A DNA stretch of 64,000 bases from Xanthoparmelia taractica (GCA_033085395.1 JANQBS010000005.1:62001-126000), one strand, 5' to 3'. Positions 34,417 to 46,177 are shown, numbered from the stretch's first letter. Notes: generated by a model from the sequence alone, not told the origin. Numbers and translations: made by a program.

Positions 34417-35532
34417 GCATCACCAGATGGTAGTGATTCAAGATTGCCAACCTCTTCCCATACTTGTTCGCCAAGCCCTCGTGCTTTGCTCTTCTATTCG
34501 CGTATCTGTCGCTTTGATCTAATATAGCAGGAGAGGTACTGCTGTAGATTTTATGACCTTGGCAACCCTTCCCATGACAAGTCCAATTACACACATAGGT
34601 CCTCACCCTCTACAGGAAAATGTAAGCACTTGATTGAATTATTATGAAATTCAGTAAGCTGTGTACGACGGCGATTATGAGCCTGACGACGAGTCCCACC
34701 ATAATAAGATTCTCTTTTGGTTGGAGGGATACCTTAAGGCTAGAAGTACGACTTACCTTAGAAGGGCTATTTTCTCTAGTCCATTTTCTGCATGATTTGA
34801 GTTTTACTGAACAAGGCAAATTGATTGGCCAGCATCTATAAATATTACATACGAAGTAGTTGCAGGCGCAGGATATCGTCTGTTGGCAACCTATCATTTG
34901 CTTCAACTTTTTAAGAGTATGAGGTGGGTGTGAGAGAAAATAGGTCTGTTGGGGGCCTCGAACGCAACTGATTTCGACTATGATAGGTTCTTTGTAGACA
35001 GTTGACCAGGCTTACAGGCGGCATGGGCGAATCAAAAGCTGCCAATAATAGCCCTGGCAGTTAGAAGTAGGTACTGAGTTACCCCCTGAAGCTCTGAAGG
35101 TTCAGGGGTAAAAAGGCGAGTAAGGCTGGGCCGCAACCCCTGTAATGGAACCCCCCCCCCCGCGCTAAAGAAGAAAGAGTCCCGTCTTTTCCAGTTTCCT
35201 TTCAACCTTTCCTTTCCTTTCTTCACTCACTCCTGACCAAGTCCGCCTTTTCGCATCTCTTTTGATCTTTCTTTTACCACACACTCTTTTTTCTTCGTCG
35301 CTGTCCTAGTGACCAGCATCCATTCATTCTTTGAAAGCCAGCATTCACCTTCCTTGCTCCTGTCGGGACCTCAATTCCCCCTCCCCTAGACTTATTCCTA
35401 CGAAAAAGAACGAAAAATCCACTTGAAAGGACTATCCAGGCAACAGAATCGCAAGTCGATTCCTCACACTCATTATCCACTGAATCTCCAATTGAAACAA
35501 TCTCTATATCCAAGGCCTCTTCATCACGAGCC
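34417..35532. other. Intergenic between CCZ1 and the DPBB gene
   Basis: 1.1 kb. It includes a run of C (about 35150-35161) and a CT-rich tract (35190-35280) that looks like the promoter/leader of the downstream gene. No ORF or RNA gene was recognised. Confidence 0.5.
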
Positions 35533-36581
35533 ATGAAGCTATCCACAACCCTCGCTCTCAGCGCTCTCTTGGTCTTGTCTTCTGCCATGCCCTTGGAAAA
35601 GAGACAAGATGTCACCATTACCAGTACAATCGACGTTATCGAAACCGTCGACATTGTTGTTACCGTCTGGGTTCCACCTGGGGGCCAGCCAGCCGACCAA
35701 GACCCACACCAGCAACTCGCGCAACCAAATCAACCAAATCCAGCACCGGTCGTCCATGTCACCCCCGTGCAGCACGCAGCCAATCCTGCCCAATCCTCAC
35801 CTGCAGTAGCACTGCAGGACTCCGAGAAGACAACTCAAGACCAGGTCAATCAAGCTCAGGAACAGAAAAACCAGGCCCAAGCAGCCAAGAACCAGGCGGC
35901 TCAAGAACAGTCAATTCAAACGCAGAATCAGGCAAATGAAGCTCAAGAAAAGGCCAACAATAACAAGGCAGCTCAGAACCAGGCAGCTCCTGCGCCGATA
36001 GCACAACCGCCTGCAGCCCCCGTCAATACTCCAGCAGCAGCTCCCGTCGAATCCCCACCAACCCCACCAGTGACCCAAGATAACAGTCAGTCGGGTCAGA
36101 CACAGTCAACATCGGGCGGTTCCTGCGGCGAAATTGGAGGCGCTTGTTCCGCCACCAACGTTACCTATTTCGGAGGGGGAATGGGTGCTTGTGGCTGGTC
36201 CAACGATACAATGTCCGAGGACTTTTTTGCGCTTGCTCACGGTGCGCTCCTCCCTTCTGTCCTTAACCTATCCATAAATAGCTAGGACTCTTCACTGACA
36301 TTATATTCTTGTAGACATGATGGGTTTACAGTCAAACGGGAATCCCTTCTGTGGTCGTACAGCGGCCATCGTGTACCAGGGCAAAACTATCCATGGAACT
36401 TTGACAGACAAATGCATGGGCTGCGTAAGTTTCTGCCTCTGCAATCCTTCCCTCTAGTGTTAGAACCTGACAAAACATGTAGGGTCTCCAATCTATTGAC
36501 CTCTCGCAGCATCTGTATGATCAGCTATTTGTTGAAAGCGTGGGCAACTACCATGATGTCGAGTGGCATTTCACCAGCTAG
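35533..36581 (+). CDS. Secreted protein with Gln/Asn-rich linker and DPBB (RlpA/expansin-like) domain
   Basis: Exons 35533-36241, 36315-36424 and 36483-36581 give 305 residues. A signal peptide (MKLSTTLALSALLVLSSAMP) is followed by a KR Kex2-like site at residues 22-24 (EKRQ). A Pro/Gln-rich segment leads to a Gln/Asn/Ala-rich helix (about 90-155), then a Pro-rich hinge. The C-terminal ~105 residues form a double-psi beta-barrel: ATNVTYFGGGMGACGW, NPFCGRTAAIVYQGK, LTDKCMGC, and SIDLSQHLYDQL. Such proteins are wall-associated or effector-like in fungi, related to RlpA, barwin and expansin modules. No cellulose-binding domain is present, and enzymatic activity is not implied. Confidence 0.88.
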
Positions 36582-37879
36582 ATATTTTATTGTTCTTGCC
36601 GTCGGCAGGGTCCACCAGTCGGACGGGTTACTGAGGTATTTGTTGCCTGATGAACATGGGTCGCAGCATTCGCATTCAGGAGTTGAGAAATTTCTTAAGC
36701 ACATCTTCTTAGGCATAGATGTCGACCACTTCAACGAGTCCACGGCCTTTACGATCTCTTTGACCCATTGTGCTGAGCACAAGCGTCAAAGAAAGGCTTT
36801 CATGTACATATTTACAATTCTCCAAGAGAAAAAGACAGCAATGGGTTTCTATTCGCTGGTGGTATGATCACTGCTCCTTTCCCTCGAACTTTTGCCCAAA
36901 TCGGAAAGCGAAACCATTCCGAATGGAAGCAAATGCCATCCGCATCCTTCGTCCTCACGCACATTTTCCTGCCTTGACTTCTGATGACCGTCAACTCATC
37001 CTTTGTCCGTGTCGTCCCGTTGAGAAATCCCACCACACTTTAACCTTGGCGGTCGAAATAAATTCCCTTTACCCATTTCCAGCCTTGCGCGGTGCTTACC
37101 TCGAGGTGGATCAGCGCAGCTTATCACTTCCTTCCGCGTTCTGTTCCGCAGCCAAGATCTCTATCCTCTCCCCTCCTCCCACCTCGTAGGTTTTGTCTCT
37201 GTAATAGCGGATGGATGTTCTGGGTCGGCGGTCTGGCTTTGATGGTCTCTTTAAGACCAAAAGAACAGGCACAGGATAAGACACTATTCTGAAGGGTTGG
37301 TGGAGATTAGAAGGATGGTTTGAAGGGGTGGGAGCTGATTGTAAAGCATTTCATTGCCTGGGGTATGCTTTGATCGCCTTTGCGTTTGCTTACACGTATG
37401 CATGGTCGATCCAGATCTTTGCCACATTTCTGAAGATCTCCAGCATCGAATCCGCAGAATTGTTAGAATCTCTTCAGTGTAGTTTTTGCATTCAGTGGCT
37501 GTCTGTAGTGAGAATGCTGTCATATTGGGACGGTTGGAGGGCTCCTTCACCGACTGGATCGAGTGAACAGTGAGGAGACATCCAAGAGGGGCTTTGGCGT
37601 TTGGGTTACAGAGCACTTTTGATCTCTTCGGGGTTATCCAAATGCAATCAATGCACTGTACGTTCAGCGTCGATGAGCTTGGTGATTATGATGCTACAAT
37701 TACCTCGGAAGTAAGTTTGGTACGCGTGTACGTTGGAAGTGACGATGATAGGATCTATCTGACTATGTTTCATAAAAGACAACATCATAACAAGCGCTAA
37801 GAGAAATGAAGCGGTGAATCACAGACGCTCAGTCGCTGGTCAATACTATCCTATATGTCTGAATGAATGACTTTTCAAA
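36582..37879. other. Intergenic, convergent 3' ends
   Basis: 1.3 kb between the DPBB stop and the LtrA-like stop. Short open frames exist on both strands, but none has a family signature or plausible splicing partner. Confidence 0.45.
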
Positions 37880-40800
37880 TCAAGTTGAAGACTTGGGAGA
37901 TCCATCAAATTTGCTGCAGACCGGTGAGCGTATGCTAGGGAGGATTTGTGATTTGGTGAGACATACATCGTAATAGGCCTTTTCGCCACCGTCCTCAACT
38001 CGGACCTCTTCCAATCTGACAGTCGTCCCCGTTTTGATTGCGTCCATGGCCAACTTCCTCTTGATCGGGCAATTCGCGCGGTACCGGCATTGTGACGTGC
38101 ACCTCCAGAATTCATCGTGTATTGACGTTGATCCATAAACATCGATCATCAACGTCAGCACTACCAAGCCGGTGGTGACAGACACCAGTTGCAGTGAGCT
38201 CAGAGAGTCGGCTAGTGGTAGGAAGATGAGGATGATCGCCACGGAAAGTCGTACGGATATCCGATAACGCTTCTTGATCCGCTCGCCGTCAAATTCCTTG
38301 TGCACATGGCATAAGGATATGATGCCTAACTAATCGTCAACGCCTGACGGCTGCCTTGGGGGAAATTAGAGGAACGCAGGTGGCGTACTCATGCAAAGTA
38401 GTGCAATTCCCAAGCCTGCGCAGTAGAACCATCGTAACCCAGAAGATACCTCTGGCTCAGACCGACCAATATACGCCTCTGTCAAGTCCTCAACATTGGC
38501 GTCACGACAGTCGGTGGCTAACACCAGCCGGGACAGAGCCGCCCCAGCCAGGACATAGGCCATGATAAATGGAAAGTGAATTGTCGTCCAAAGCAAGGCT
38601 GTGGAGTACATGTAAGTAACTGATTAGTTACTTACCAAAGGTGCAGAGCTTACAAGATATGTAATGCCGGCGGATGGCATGTGTATGTAGATTCCACGAA
38701 TCTGGAGGATCTGGTTAGCATGGCCGACTACTTGAGTTCTATCACCCATACCAATCTCGAAATATAGCCAATTGAAGCTGAAGGCTTGAATCAAGCCCAA
38801 GACAGCTTTGCCGAAGAATCTACTCTACGTCAGCAAGTTGACATGAAAGGGTACGAAGCGCATACGCATTAATGCCGTAAGCGGCTTTATTCTGGAACAA
38901 GAGGGCAACAACGCTATACCCAAAAACCAAGGTGACGAATGCATTTGTTCGCTCCGCTGTTGAAAGCCGGTCAATACTGCTAGCAAATAGGGAGGTAGCC
39001 TGTACTTTTATGTTCGATGTTGATAGCTGACCGTATAGAGGTTAGTCGTAGCATGCAGGTTTCGGTCGCTCGACTTCAGAAGACAGCTCACCTGGGAAGA
39101 AATCAAACCACGAGGATAAATTAGCTACCCTTGATGAGTGCTTTAATTCGGCCCACCGCTTGACAATTACTAAGGATAGTACTACGAACAAATCTGCAAC
39201 CGATCAGCGAAAACCGTCCCAAGCCTAATGTTCACATAGGAAGCTGACCAAGAACAATTCCAATCCAAATCAAGGCCAAGCGATCCGGGTATTCGATCTG
39301 AATGCTGGCTATCCAGATTGCGGCAGGGATGACGATGCAGGCAAAATTGATGATCATGTATCCTCGAACCATTGGCAGTAGATATCCAATCCACAAGAAA
39401 TGGACGGCATGGAATAACCTTTGAGCGAGCTATCCAACGTCAGCCAAAGGAATGCCCGGCAGGTCGTAGTCTATATAGACGGTAGCTCTCGCGGTTCAAG
39501 CACCCTAAGCGCGTGTGAACGGCAAAGTGAATACAGCCGCAGTCTTCCAATGTGCTCTATGAGTCCTTCAAGTCTGTTGACTTGCTTGGCCCGATTCCCC
39601 GATCACGCATTAAGCAGACCGAACCAGCACCTCAATAATGTGACTCTTTCTGAGGCTCACCAGAATGGGTTCAGGGAAGAGAGCAGGAATTTGGTACTTA
39701 CGTAGAATGCAACAAGTTGTGTCCATGTAGTCTCAAAAGCCTGGGCGATGTTCAAAGTGAAGCCGAAGAGACATATCATCAAAAAAAGCACAAGGATGCG
39801 TTGAAAAATGTCATCTTCGACAGATCAGTAGGCTGCGCAAGCATGTCAAGAAGGGATACATCAACTTGTTTCAAACCAGGATACTAACAACGTAAGATCG
39901 GCCCACATCTTGTACGCCAAGGCGAACGTGATGGTGAACTTGAGCAAGCTAAGACCTGTTGCGTTCTCTGCGGCAGTGTCCCCAATGATTGATATGATGC
40001 CAACATAAAGCAGATCGACAAAGAGCTCGAACGAAGCCACCTCTTCGACTTCGGATGCTCGCCAGAGAAGGCCCCGGTGAAAATATTGTCGTATGGCTGG
40101 CTTCTTCCAGAACTTTAAAGCCTGCCCTTTGCGCCGCTCAGCTTCCCAATCGCGTTGAGAAGATGACCGGTCACCGCTTAGAGAGCTGGTGGAAGAGTCC
40201 GGATCTTTTATTCCTGTATCTCAATGCATCAGTATTCTCCTGCTTCCACAGAAGTAGTGTCCACCCTCACTAATATGGGCATCGTAACCGAATTTAGAGA
40301 AATTGGCGTCAAGGGCTACACCATGGTCACTCAGATGTAGAAGCTCCTCTGCCAATGTATCAAGCTCTGATTTGACAAGCTCGAACTCTTCATAGATATT
40401 GCCATGTTGAGTGCGAAGTTGATGCCTTCGATCCTCATGAAACGCATGGATCTCTCTGACTGCGTCGAGCTAGAGCAGATGAATATCATTTGCCATGTCA
40501 CGATATCGGAAGACTCACATGTTCTGCCGAGCCATGGAGGTAGCAATCGAAGTTGTCGTCTGGCTCAATGTTTGGAAGGGTACTGCACACGTTGTGTAGT
40601 CAGAATTGCTTCTTCAGCTTGGGCATTTGACATCGGTCCGAGAAGGCAGACAGAGTAATCTACGCCATCCCCCATTGAATACTATATACATCTAGTGACT
40701 CAAAAGCCCAAAATCCCAGTTGACATACCGCGTGAGATGAATATGCTCTTCTGGTGTGGCAGCGATGTGCACTCGCCTCCCGTTGGGCCTGAGCAATTTT

Positions 40801-40886
40801 CTTAGGCGTCGGCCTGTATGGAAATGCCCATGTGAGGCCTGGGGCGGAGTGGGTTTGTCCGAAGCTTGGGTAGATTTGCTTTCCAT
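37880..40886 (-). CDS. LtrA-like (low temperature requirement A) multi-spanning membrane protein
   Basis: I assemble thirteen exons: 40886-40729, 40582-40519, 40469-40271, 40213-39866, 39814-39702, 39429-39249, 39193-39092, 39026-39006, 38956-38866, 38819-38752, 38710-38654, 38598-38389 and 38325-37880. All phases agree, for 685 residues. The N-terminal ~190 residues are cytosolic. The first membrane helix carries the LtrA hallmark SFELFVDLLYVGIIS. Many further helices follow, including LNIAQAFETTWTQLVAFY, IDRLALIW-type and HFPFIMAYVLAGAALS segments. The C-terminus has the Cys-rich FWRCTSQCRYRANCP motif. Bacterial LtrA was found through a cold-growth phenotype; the fungal proteins have no settled function. 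The last ~30 residues may be removed by an intron starting at 37970. Confidence 0.83.
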
Positions 40887-41409
40887 CGAATAATGATATT
40901 CACGTGTATGACATTCAATATTAACGCGTCCAGCTGTGAGCACGCTCCTACTTCATCATTAATCCTCAAGATATCTTCGATTTATGTAATATATTTCTCA
41001 AAAGTGCCTTGCTTATGCAATTCTTGATAAGTTACTCTACGAAGTACACTTGAAGGCCAGAATCCTCCCGTGTCTCCGTGTTTGGACCACGCCGCTGCGG
41101 CATGCATGTAAGATATATGAGTAATCTGACTACCTTACCTGTTGGCATTGCCATCATTCATCAACCACCGGGCAGATTATCACCAATGGACTTCAATTGG
41201 TAAGACTCCCTAGATTTTAGACGTCCTTTGCTTTTCATAAGAATTAACCAACATACATCGATCGGAATGCTTTTGTCAAAGAGCTGTTTTAGGAAGATTG
41301 TTGAAAGATCACGCATCAACCAGAATTCTGGGGTAAACATTCCCCTTTCTGAGAAGTTGCAGTGGACAGAAACCCTATACGAAGAGGACTTCTGTGCTCA
41401 CCCCCTGCA
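40887..41409. other. Upstream region of the LtrA-like gene
   Basis: 523 nt between ARD1 (ends 41410) and the LtrA-like start, same strand. A four-codon upstream ORF (ATG at 40914 to TGA at 40900) precedes the main start if the leader is transcribed. A TACGAAGTA word is at 41038-41046. Confidence 0.5.
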
Positions 41410-42173
41410 CTATATTCTACTTTCATTCTTCTCCACCAAGTCACCCACACCCAGTACTCTCCCCAGTCTGACCTTTCTCTTCTTCCCTCTTTCCCCCCCC
41501 TTCTTCCCTTCGTCCCTTTTCCCCGCGCTTCCCACCTCGTCGCCCTCGTCAGCGTACGTATCTTCTAATGCCTCCCGCAGGCTGGTCAGATCCATCCTCA
41601 TGCTGTATGCGTCCTCCCCATCAGCGTAGTACTTTGACTCCACCTTCTCCACCTCGAACCCTAGCGTATCCCTGTACAATCGTAAGGCGGCGATGTTGGC
41701 CAGTCGAACGTGAAGAGATACATATTGTGCACCATATGTTTCGACCATGGCTCTTTCTAATCGAATGAGTCGTCCGTCAGCCTCTTGCAATCCCCATTTT
41801 GAGGTGGATCTGCCTTTCAGATGCGTACGTTCTTAGCTTAGGGGGAGAAATGGTACATACGACTCTGCCTCATTAGCTTTTCCGCCAGTCCTAACCGTCT
41901 ATGCGTTCTCATAACACTTAAACTTGTAATGTGCCCATGTTGTATTCCATTCACCGGCTCTTCCTCCATTTTAGCCAGCACATATCCGACAATTTTGGGA
42001 GGATCGTAGGGCGTTCTCTGCGGGCGAGAAACATCAACGGCAACGTAGGAGAGTTGTGGCCAAGAAAGAGCGTGGTAGAGGTAGTACTTTAAAAAGTAGT
42101 TTTCGGGTAGATTTGTGATATTGGTAGACTGGACATGGGGAATATCAGCGGAGGTCAAGACACGAATATCCAT
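41410..42173 (-). CDS. ARD1: ARD1/NAA10, catalytic subunit of N-terminal acetyltransferase A
   Basis: Exons 42173-41861 and 41756-41410 give 219 residues starting MDIRVLTSADIPHVQ. The frame extends upstream, but this start matches the family. A single GNAT domain follows: NLPENYFLKYYLYHALSWP, VGYVLAKMEEE, HITSLSVMRTHRRLGLA (acetyl-CoA loop R-R-x-G-x-A), and NIAALRLYRDTLGFEV. The intron falls between RQS and QRAMVE, in the conserved RQSQRAM helix. The C-terminal ~55 residues are a Lys/Glu-rich tail, as in other Naa10 proteins. With Nat1/Naa15 it acetylates nascent proteins that start with Ser, Ala, Thr or similar residues at the ribosome. Assignment is firm. Confidence 0.95.
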
Positions 42174-42698
42174 TGGTAGGAATTTGGGCAATGTCAGGCT
42201 GCCTATTTTGTACACGTTGTAAGCTTGCGTGTTTACAATCGCTTTTGAGACTTGAGCTATGAGGCCGGTGTCCGATGATAGGACGATTATTGAAAGCTTG
42301 CTGTAGGCAGCCACTTTCAAGCCGAAGCAGTCCCGGCAAAATAAGCGAACAGCAACGTCAAGCCGCTTGGCCGTGTAGTAACCCACGTAACCACCAAGGC
42401 TGGTGCCTGGAGGAAAGCCTTCAGCAGGCTAAGGATTCATTGCAAGAAGCTCATTGGATACGTTCGAAGAGCGACGGGCTTGGATAGAGACATGCTTCGC
42501 GAGGCTTCAACTCATTTCCTCTTAGGACTACGAGGCTGACGACGAGCTACCTCTTACATAAATGCTAGGATATCCAACTCTGAATTTGAAGAAAGCGCAG
42601 GAACACAACTCCTTGGGTCACTCCTGTTCTCTCTAAGTTTGCTTTGTTTTTTACCTGCATCTACTTTATTCTCCAACTCCCATCCTCCTCTGTCCAAC
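42174..42698. promoter_or_regulatory. Divergent intergenic region, ARD1 and the PPxY gene
   Basis: 525 nt between divergent starts. The ARD1 frame stays open for about 70 codons upstream of its start, but without family similarity. No other element was recognised. Confidence 0.5.
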
Positions 42699-44147
42699 AT
42701 GCGCAGCGCAAATACTGCAGACATGGATAGCCTTCCTCCTCCCCCATACACGGAGGTAGCAGATGCGTCAGACGCAGCAAGCCAGCCTGTTCAAGCAAGC
42801 CTACGGGGCGGCTACATGCGACCTTCGCTGCCATCAGAAATGCATGCAGATGAGAACAGGCTCTTGTCGGCTGCCACGTACTTCGAAAGTCGAGACGAGC
42901 CCGACCTACATCGAGCTGGTGCATATCTGGACTTGGTCGAGTACACTCTCAATTTCAATGCTGAAACAACCCGTGATGACCTTGCCTTTCCTCTTCCCAT
43001 CGAAGCTTTCGTTGCTCGAAATGTCACGAGTCTGGACTGGTCTACCTTTGTCAACTTTCTGTTTCCAATACATGATGAAGTCCGCAATGGGAAGACCAGG
43101 CCGGAAAATGATCCGCAGCGGCTTTCATTCGTAAGGCAAGACACTCCCGCACGCCGAGATCGAATCCTAGCCGTCATCGCAGAATGGAATGAAAACTTTT
43201 TCAACCCCCGGCGAATTCAAATAAACGCGGACTTCTCCCCGCTACCTGCATACCACTCCCACCGATCCACAGCGATGCCATCAGCAGCGCAAGGCCCATC
43301 CATCGAGTCTCGTCCCCTTCAACCTATGCAGTCGACCATGTACGGTGAGGCTCCCGCTCAGTGGACCGGCAATCCGTCAGCACCTCAGCGTGTCCATCGG
43401 TCTCTATCCAATTCATCTGGCTTGTCTTCGGGCTCGTCTTCTTCGTCGTCAGTGGATTCCATCAAGTCCAAGGACCTTGAAGATGCAGATATTGGCCGGA
43501 TTCGTTCCGCACTGCTTTCTTTCCAGATGGATGCCACTAAGAAGGACCATCTGCGAGCGTCGATCCGTCAATTGCGCGACGATTTTCGTTCGCAACGTCA
43601 GGACTTGTCGGGAAAGGACGGCAAAAGTATAAAGAAGGAATACAAAAATCAAAGGAAAGAGATAAAGAAAGAAGTCAAAGCGGTAGTGAAAGAAGCCCAA
43701 GCTATCCGCAAAGCGGATCGCAAGATTAGGAAAGCTGAGCGCAAAAGCCAAAGAGAAGGCAAGAGGGCCGAACATCGTGGCAACGATCGAAGCAAGAACT
43801 CCCATGAGAAGGGACCGAGGGCAGAGGAAAGAGCTGCAGAGAGGGCCCGCCGCGCCCAGGAAAGAGGCCGAGGGGTCGAAAATCGTGCCTCCGAGCGAGC
43901 GGCTAGGGCAAACGAGAGAGGGAGGGACGCACAGGCCCAAGGGGCAGCAGCGGTGGCTAGAGCTCGAGAGAAGGTCGCTGATGCAAGGGTTAGAGGATGG
44001 GATCGCGAAGCCGCAGCGACACAGCGAGCCCAGGAGGTCAGGGCACGAGCTGGTGCAGCGGAGCGGAGGGCGCAAGAGACTGCAGGAAGAGCGAGATATA
44101 CTGTTACTGGAGAGCAAGAGACCGGCGTCATGCTCAAAGAGGGCTGA
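42699..44147 (+). CDS. Unrecognised 482-aa protein with N-terminal PPxY motif and charged C-terminal helix
   Basis: The frame is intronless. The ATG at 42699 is the first in frame; 42723 is an alternative. Residues 12-19 are LPPPPYTE, a textbook PY motif for WW domains. Residues ~40-200 contain a conserved-looking globular part with RAGAYLDLVEYTLNF, LPIEAFVARNVTSLDW and FVNFLFPIHDEV. A Ser-rich linker follows. From about residue 265 the protein is a long Lys/Arg/Glu/Ala helix (QRKEIKKEVKAVVKEAQ, then repeated ERAARA/RAQER units). I do not recognise a family. A role as an adaptor or substrate of the HulA ligase encoded 13 kb away is a testable guess. Confidence 0.78.
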   Translation: MRSANTADMDSLPPPPYTEVADASDAASQPVQASLRGGYMRPSLPSEMHADENRLLSAATYFESRDEPDLHRAGAYLDLVEYTLNFNAETTRDDLAFPLPIEAFVARNVTSLDWSTFVNFLFPIHDEVRNGKTRPENDPQRLSFVRQDTPARRDRILAVIAEWNENFFNPRRIQINADFSPLPAYHSHRSTAMPSAAQGPSIESRPLQPMQSTMYGEAPAQWTGNPSAPQRVHRSLSNSSGLSSGSSSSSSVDSIKSKDLEDADIGRIRSALLSFQMDATKKDHLRASIRQLRDDFRSQRQDLSGKDGKSIKKEYKNQRKEIKKEVKAVVKEAQAIRKADRKIRKAERKSQREGKRAEHRGNDRSKNSHEKGPRAEERAAERARRAQERGRGVENRASERAARANERGRDAQAQGAAAVARAREKVADARVRGWDREAAATQRAQEVRARAGAAERRAQETAGRARYTVTGEQETGVMLKEG

Positions 44148-44972
44148 AACGGTATCGGACTTTGACTGATGGCTTTCCTTGTGGATATCTGATCTGTTGT
44201 GTTATATAGCGAGGGCTGGTTCCTGTAATGAGATACTCTGTTCACTCTTGCCGAAACCCTAGGCCCAGCAGTGGACATATTGCTAGCTGGCCCTATGACT
44301 TACCGATGCAAGAGATGCCATGAGAGTCTTGTCACTTGCAATGACGGATCAACTGTTATGTACCCCAGCACGCCCAGGTATTAATGATTGGGTCTTGCGG
44401 GTGTCAGAAACTTCAGGTTCCTGGCTAAGGTAGCCCGAATTGGCTTTGGTGGCTCGGCTAACGGGCGCTAAAACCCCAGACCCCGCCCTTGGCCTTGAGA
44501 AGCTCTTACTTGTAAAGTGTAAAGTAGCTTAAGCTCAAAAGGATGCTGCGGCTTTGGTCACGCGATGCTCATGAGAGAGACAGACACATCGACAAGATCT
44601 TCTGTTGTTCTTCCATTCAGTTCCAATCCTTGAGGAACTTTGATATGTCGCCAGTATCATTGTAGTTGACAGGCAGAGAGGTATGTGATTGAGGTGGTGC
44701 TCCATGCCTGTCTAAACTGAATTTCCAAGCATTCATCAATTCGTCATTCGATCAGCTCCAAGCTTTCTGTCCCAATCACACCTTGTCACTGTACATTGAC
44801 TAACCAATCCACCGATCAACAGCATACGTACAGTCATCAAACCATTCTACCTACACTGTTCAATCACTCACCCAGCACCTATCGTCCACAACCGTTGCAA
44901 CCAGTGAGTAGCTCTGAAATTCAGCGTCTACCTCCCCTACCCTCCTTGCCTGCTTCCATTCGCTTTGCTCTC
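44148..44972. other. Intergenic between the PPxY gene and the STF2-like gene
   Basis: 825 nt. The second half is pyrimidine-rich and probably the promoter and leader of the STF2-like gene, possibly including an untranslated first exon. Confidence 0.5.
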
Positions 44973-45518
44973 ATGCATTTAAAATCTCCAAAAGCTCCAG
45001 CGTTTCCTCACATAGATCTACTGACCCTTCAATGTTCAGTGACTCGCTCCCACAAGCAGAACGACCGTGACCATGCCGGCCTCGCTGATGGCACTGCCGA
45101 AGAATCTCAGCACCTCCCTCGCTACTTCGCCAAGTCTGGTCATGTCGACGCTGACCCAAAGAAGGTAAAGAAGGAGGGTGGAGGTAAAGGCAATTGGTAA
45201 GCTCTACTTTTCTTGGCACAAGCAAGCGGAGCTCATCATACCACCAGGGGCACCCCTGGTGACGAGTCTCAGGACTATGGCTACAATTTCACCAATGCTC
45301 GTCGTCGTTCCAACAGCAGCTCTCATGGTCGTGCCATTGGCGACTTCAAAACCAAGTTCGAGGCTGTCGAGGCCGATCCCGTCTTTGAGGAAGAGTACCA
45401 CGGGGCAAAAAAGGATGATGCTGGGTCAGATGAGCATTTGGGTCTCGAGAAGGGAGATAGCACGGATAGTATCAGTAGTGGCAGCATTGAGGAAGAAGAG
45501 CATGCGAAGAAGGTTTAG
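44973..45518 (+). CDS. STF2/TMA10-like hydrophilin
   Basis: Exons ~44973-45196 and 45248-45518 give about 164 residues. The core is the Stf2 signature: VTRSHKQNDRDHAG, LPRYFAKSGHVDADPKKV, then KGNWGTPGDE spanning the intron, and GDFKTKFEAVEADPVFEE. The tail is Ser/Asp/Glu-rich. Yeast Stf2 and Tma10 are small hydrophilins linked to F1F0-ATPase stabilisation and desiccation tolerance, and Tma10 associates with ribosomes. The start is uncertain. ATG 44973 is in frame and would add ~24 residues before VTRSH, but there is an acceptor-like ttcag at 45037-45041 directly before that block. A short upstream first exon is therefore possible. Confidence 0.78.
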
Positions 45519-46177
45519 ATGGCTTTCGCGATGCGAGACGGCGAATCAGAGGACCACAATCCGTTGACTCGGCAGGCAACAGAGTGGTGGCGCGTGGTGC
45601 GCCTGTTGGCTCTAGATAGCGGACTGAAGTGTTATCATGCTATGCAGAAAAGGTAGATGGCCGATAGGTGCTTGCTGTTCATCTAACGACAATCAATGAA
45701 GTCATGTCTCCTTTGCATACCTTGAACATTGAGACCTTCCGGAGCCGGAGTGTCAGCAAACCGTCTGGTAAATGATCAGCAAATTAGAGACGACGGGCTT
45801 GAGCAGAATACAATCTGCAGTTCTCATTCTTAATGAGGCTGCAACTACTAGTCGCGAGCAGCAGAGAGCTCAGGACATGCGACATAAAATGCAAATGTCC
45901 ACATATACCTAGTCGGTTCAAATTTAAATTGGTTAAGTTATGTAGTTCTAAGCGCTTGACGCTTCTTTTTGAAGTATTCGTCTAGGTCGATTAAAGATGG
46001 CAGAGTGTGTTAGACATGTAGCGCAGCGTGACTTGTTTTTTTCTTGGCTGCGTACCGGAATTAACAACACCCTCCGAACGTTGATATATCAACAATTACC
46101 GTGTTAGCAATTCGAGGCCTCTTTCTTTTCGCGTTCTTCTTGCTTTCAAGATATCTTAATATGCAGAGGTGTTAGCC
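45519..46177. other. Intergenic between the STF2-like gene and NUP133
   Basis: 659 nt, AT-richer towards the NUP133 start. No gene or repeat seen. Confidence 0.5.

Noticed and set aside
43449..44278. Long minus-strand frames of 209-222 aa
   Set aside because: They lie antisense to the Arg/Ala/Glu-rich helix of the PPxY gene and show no family features.
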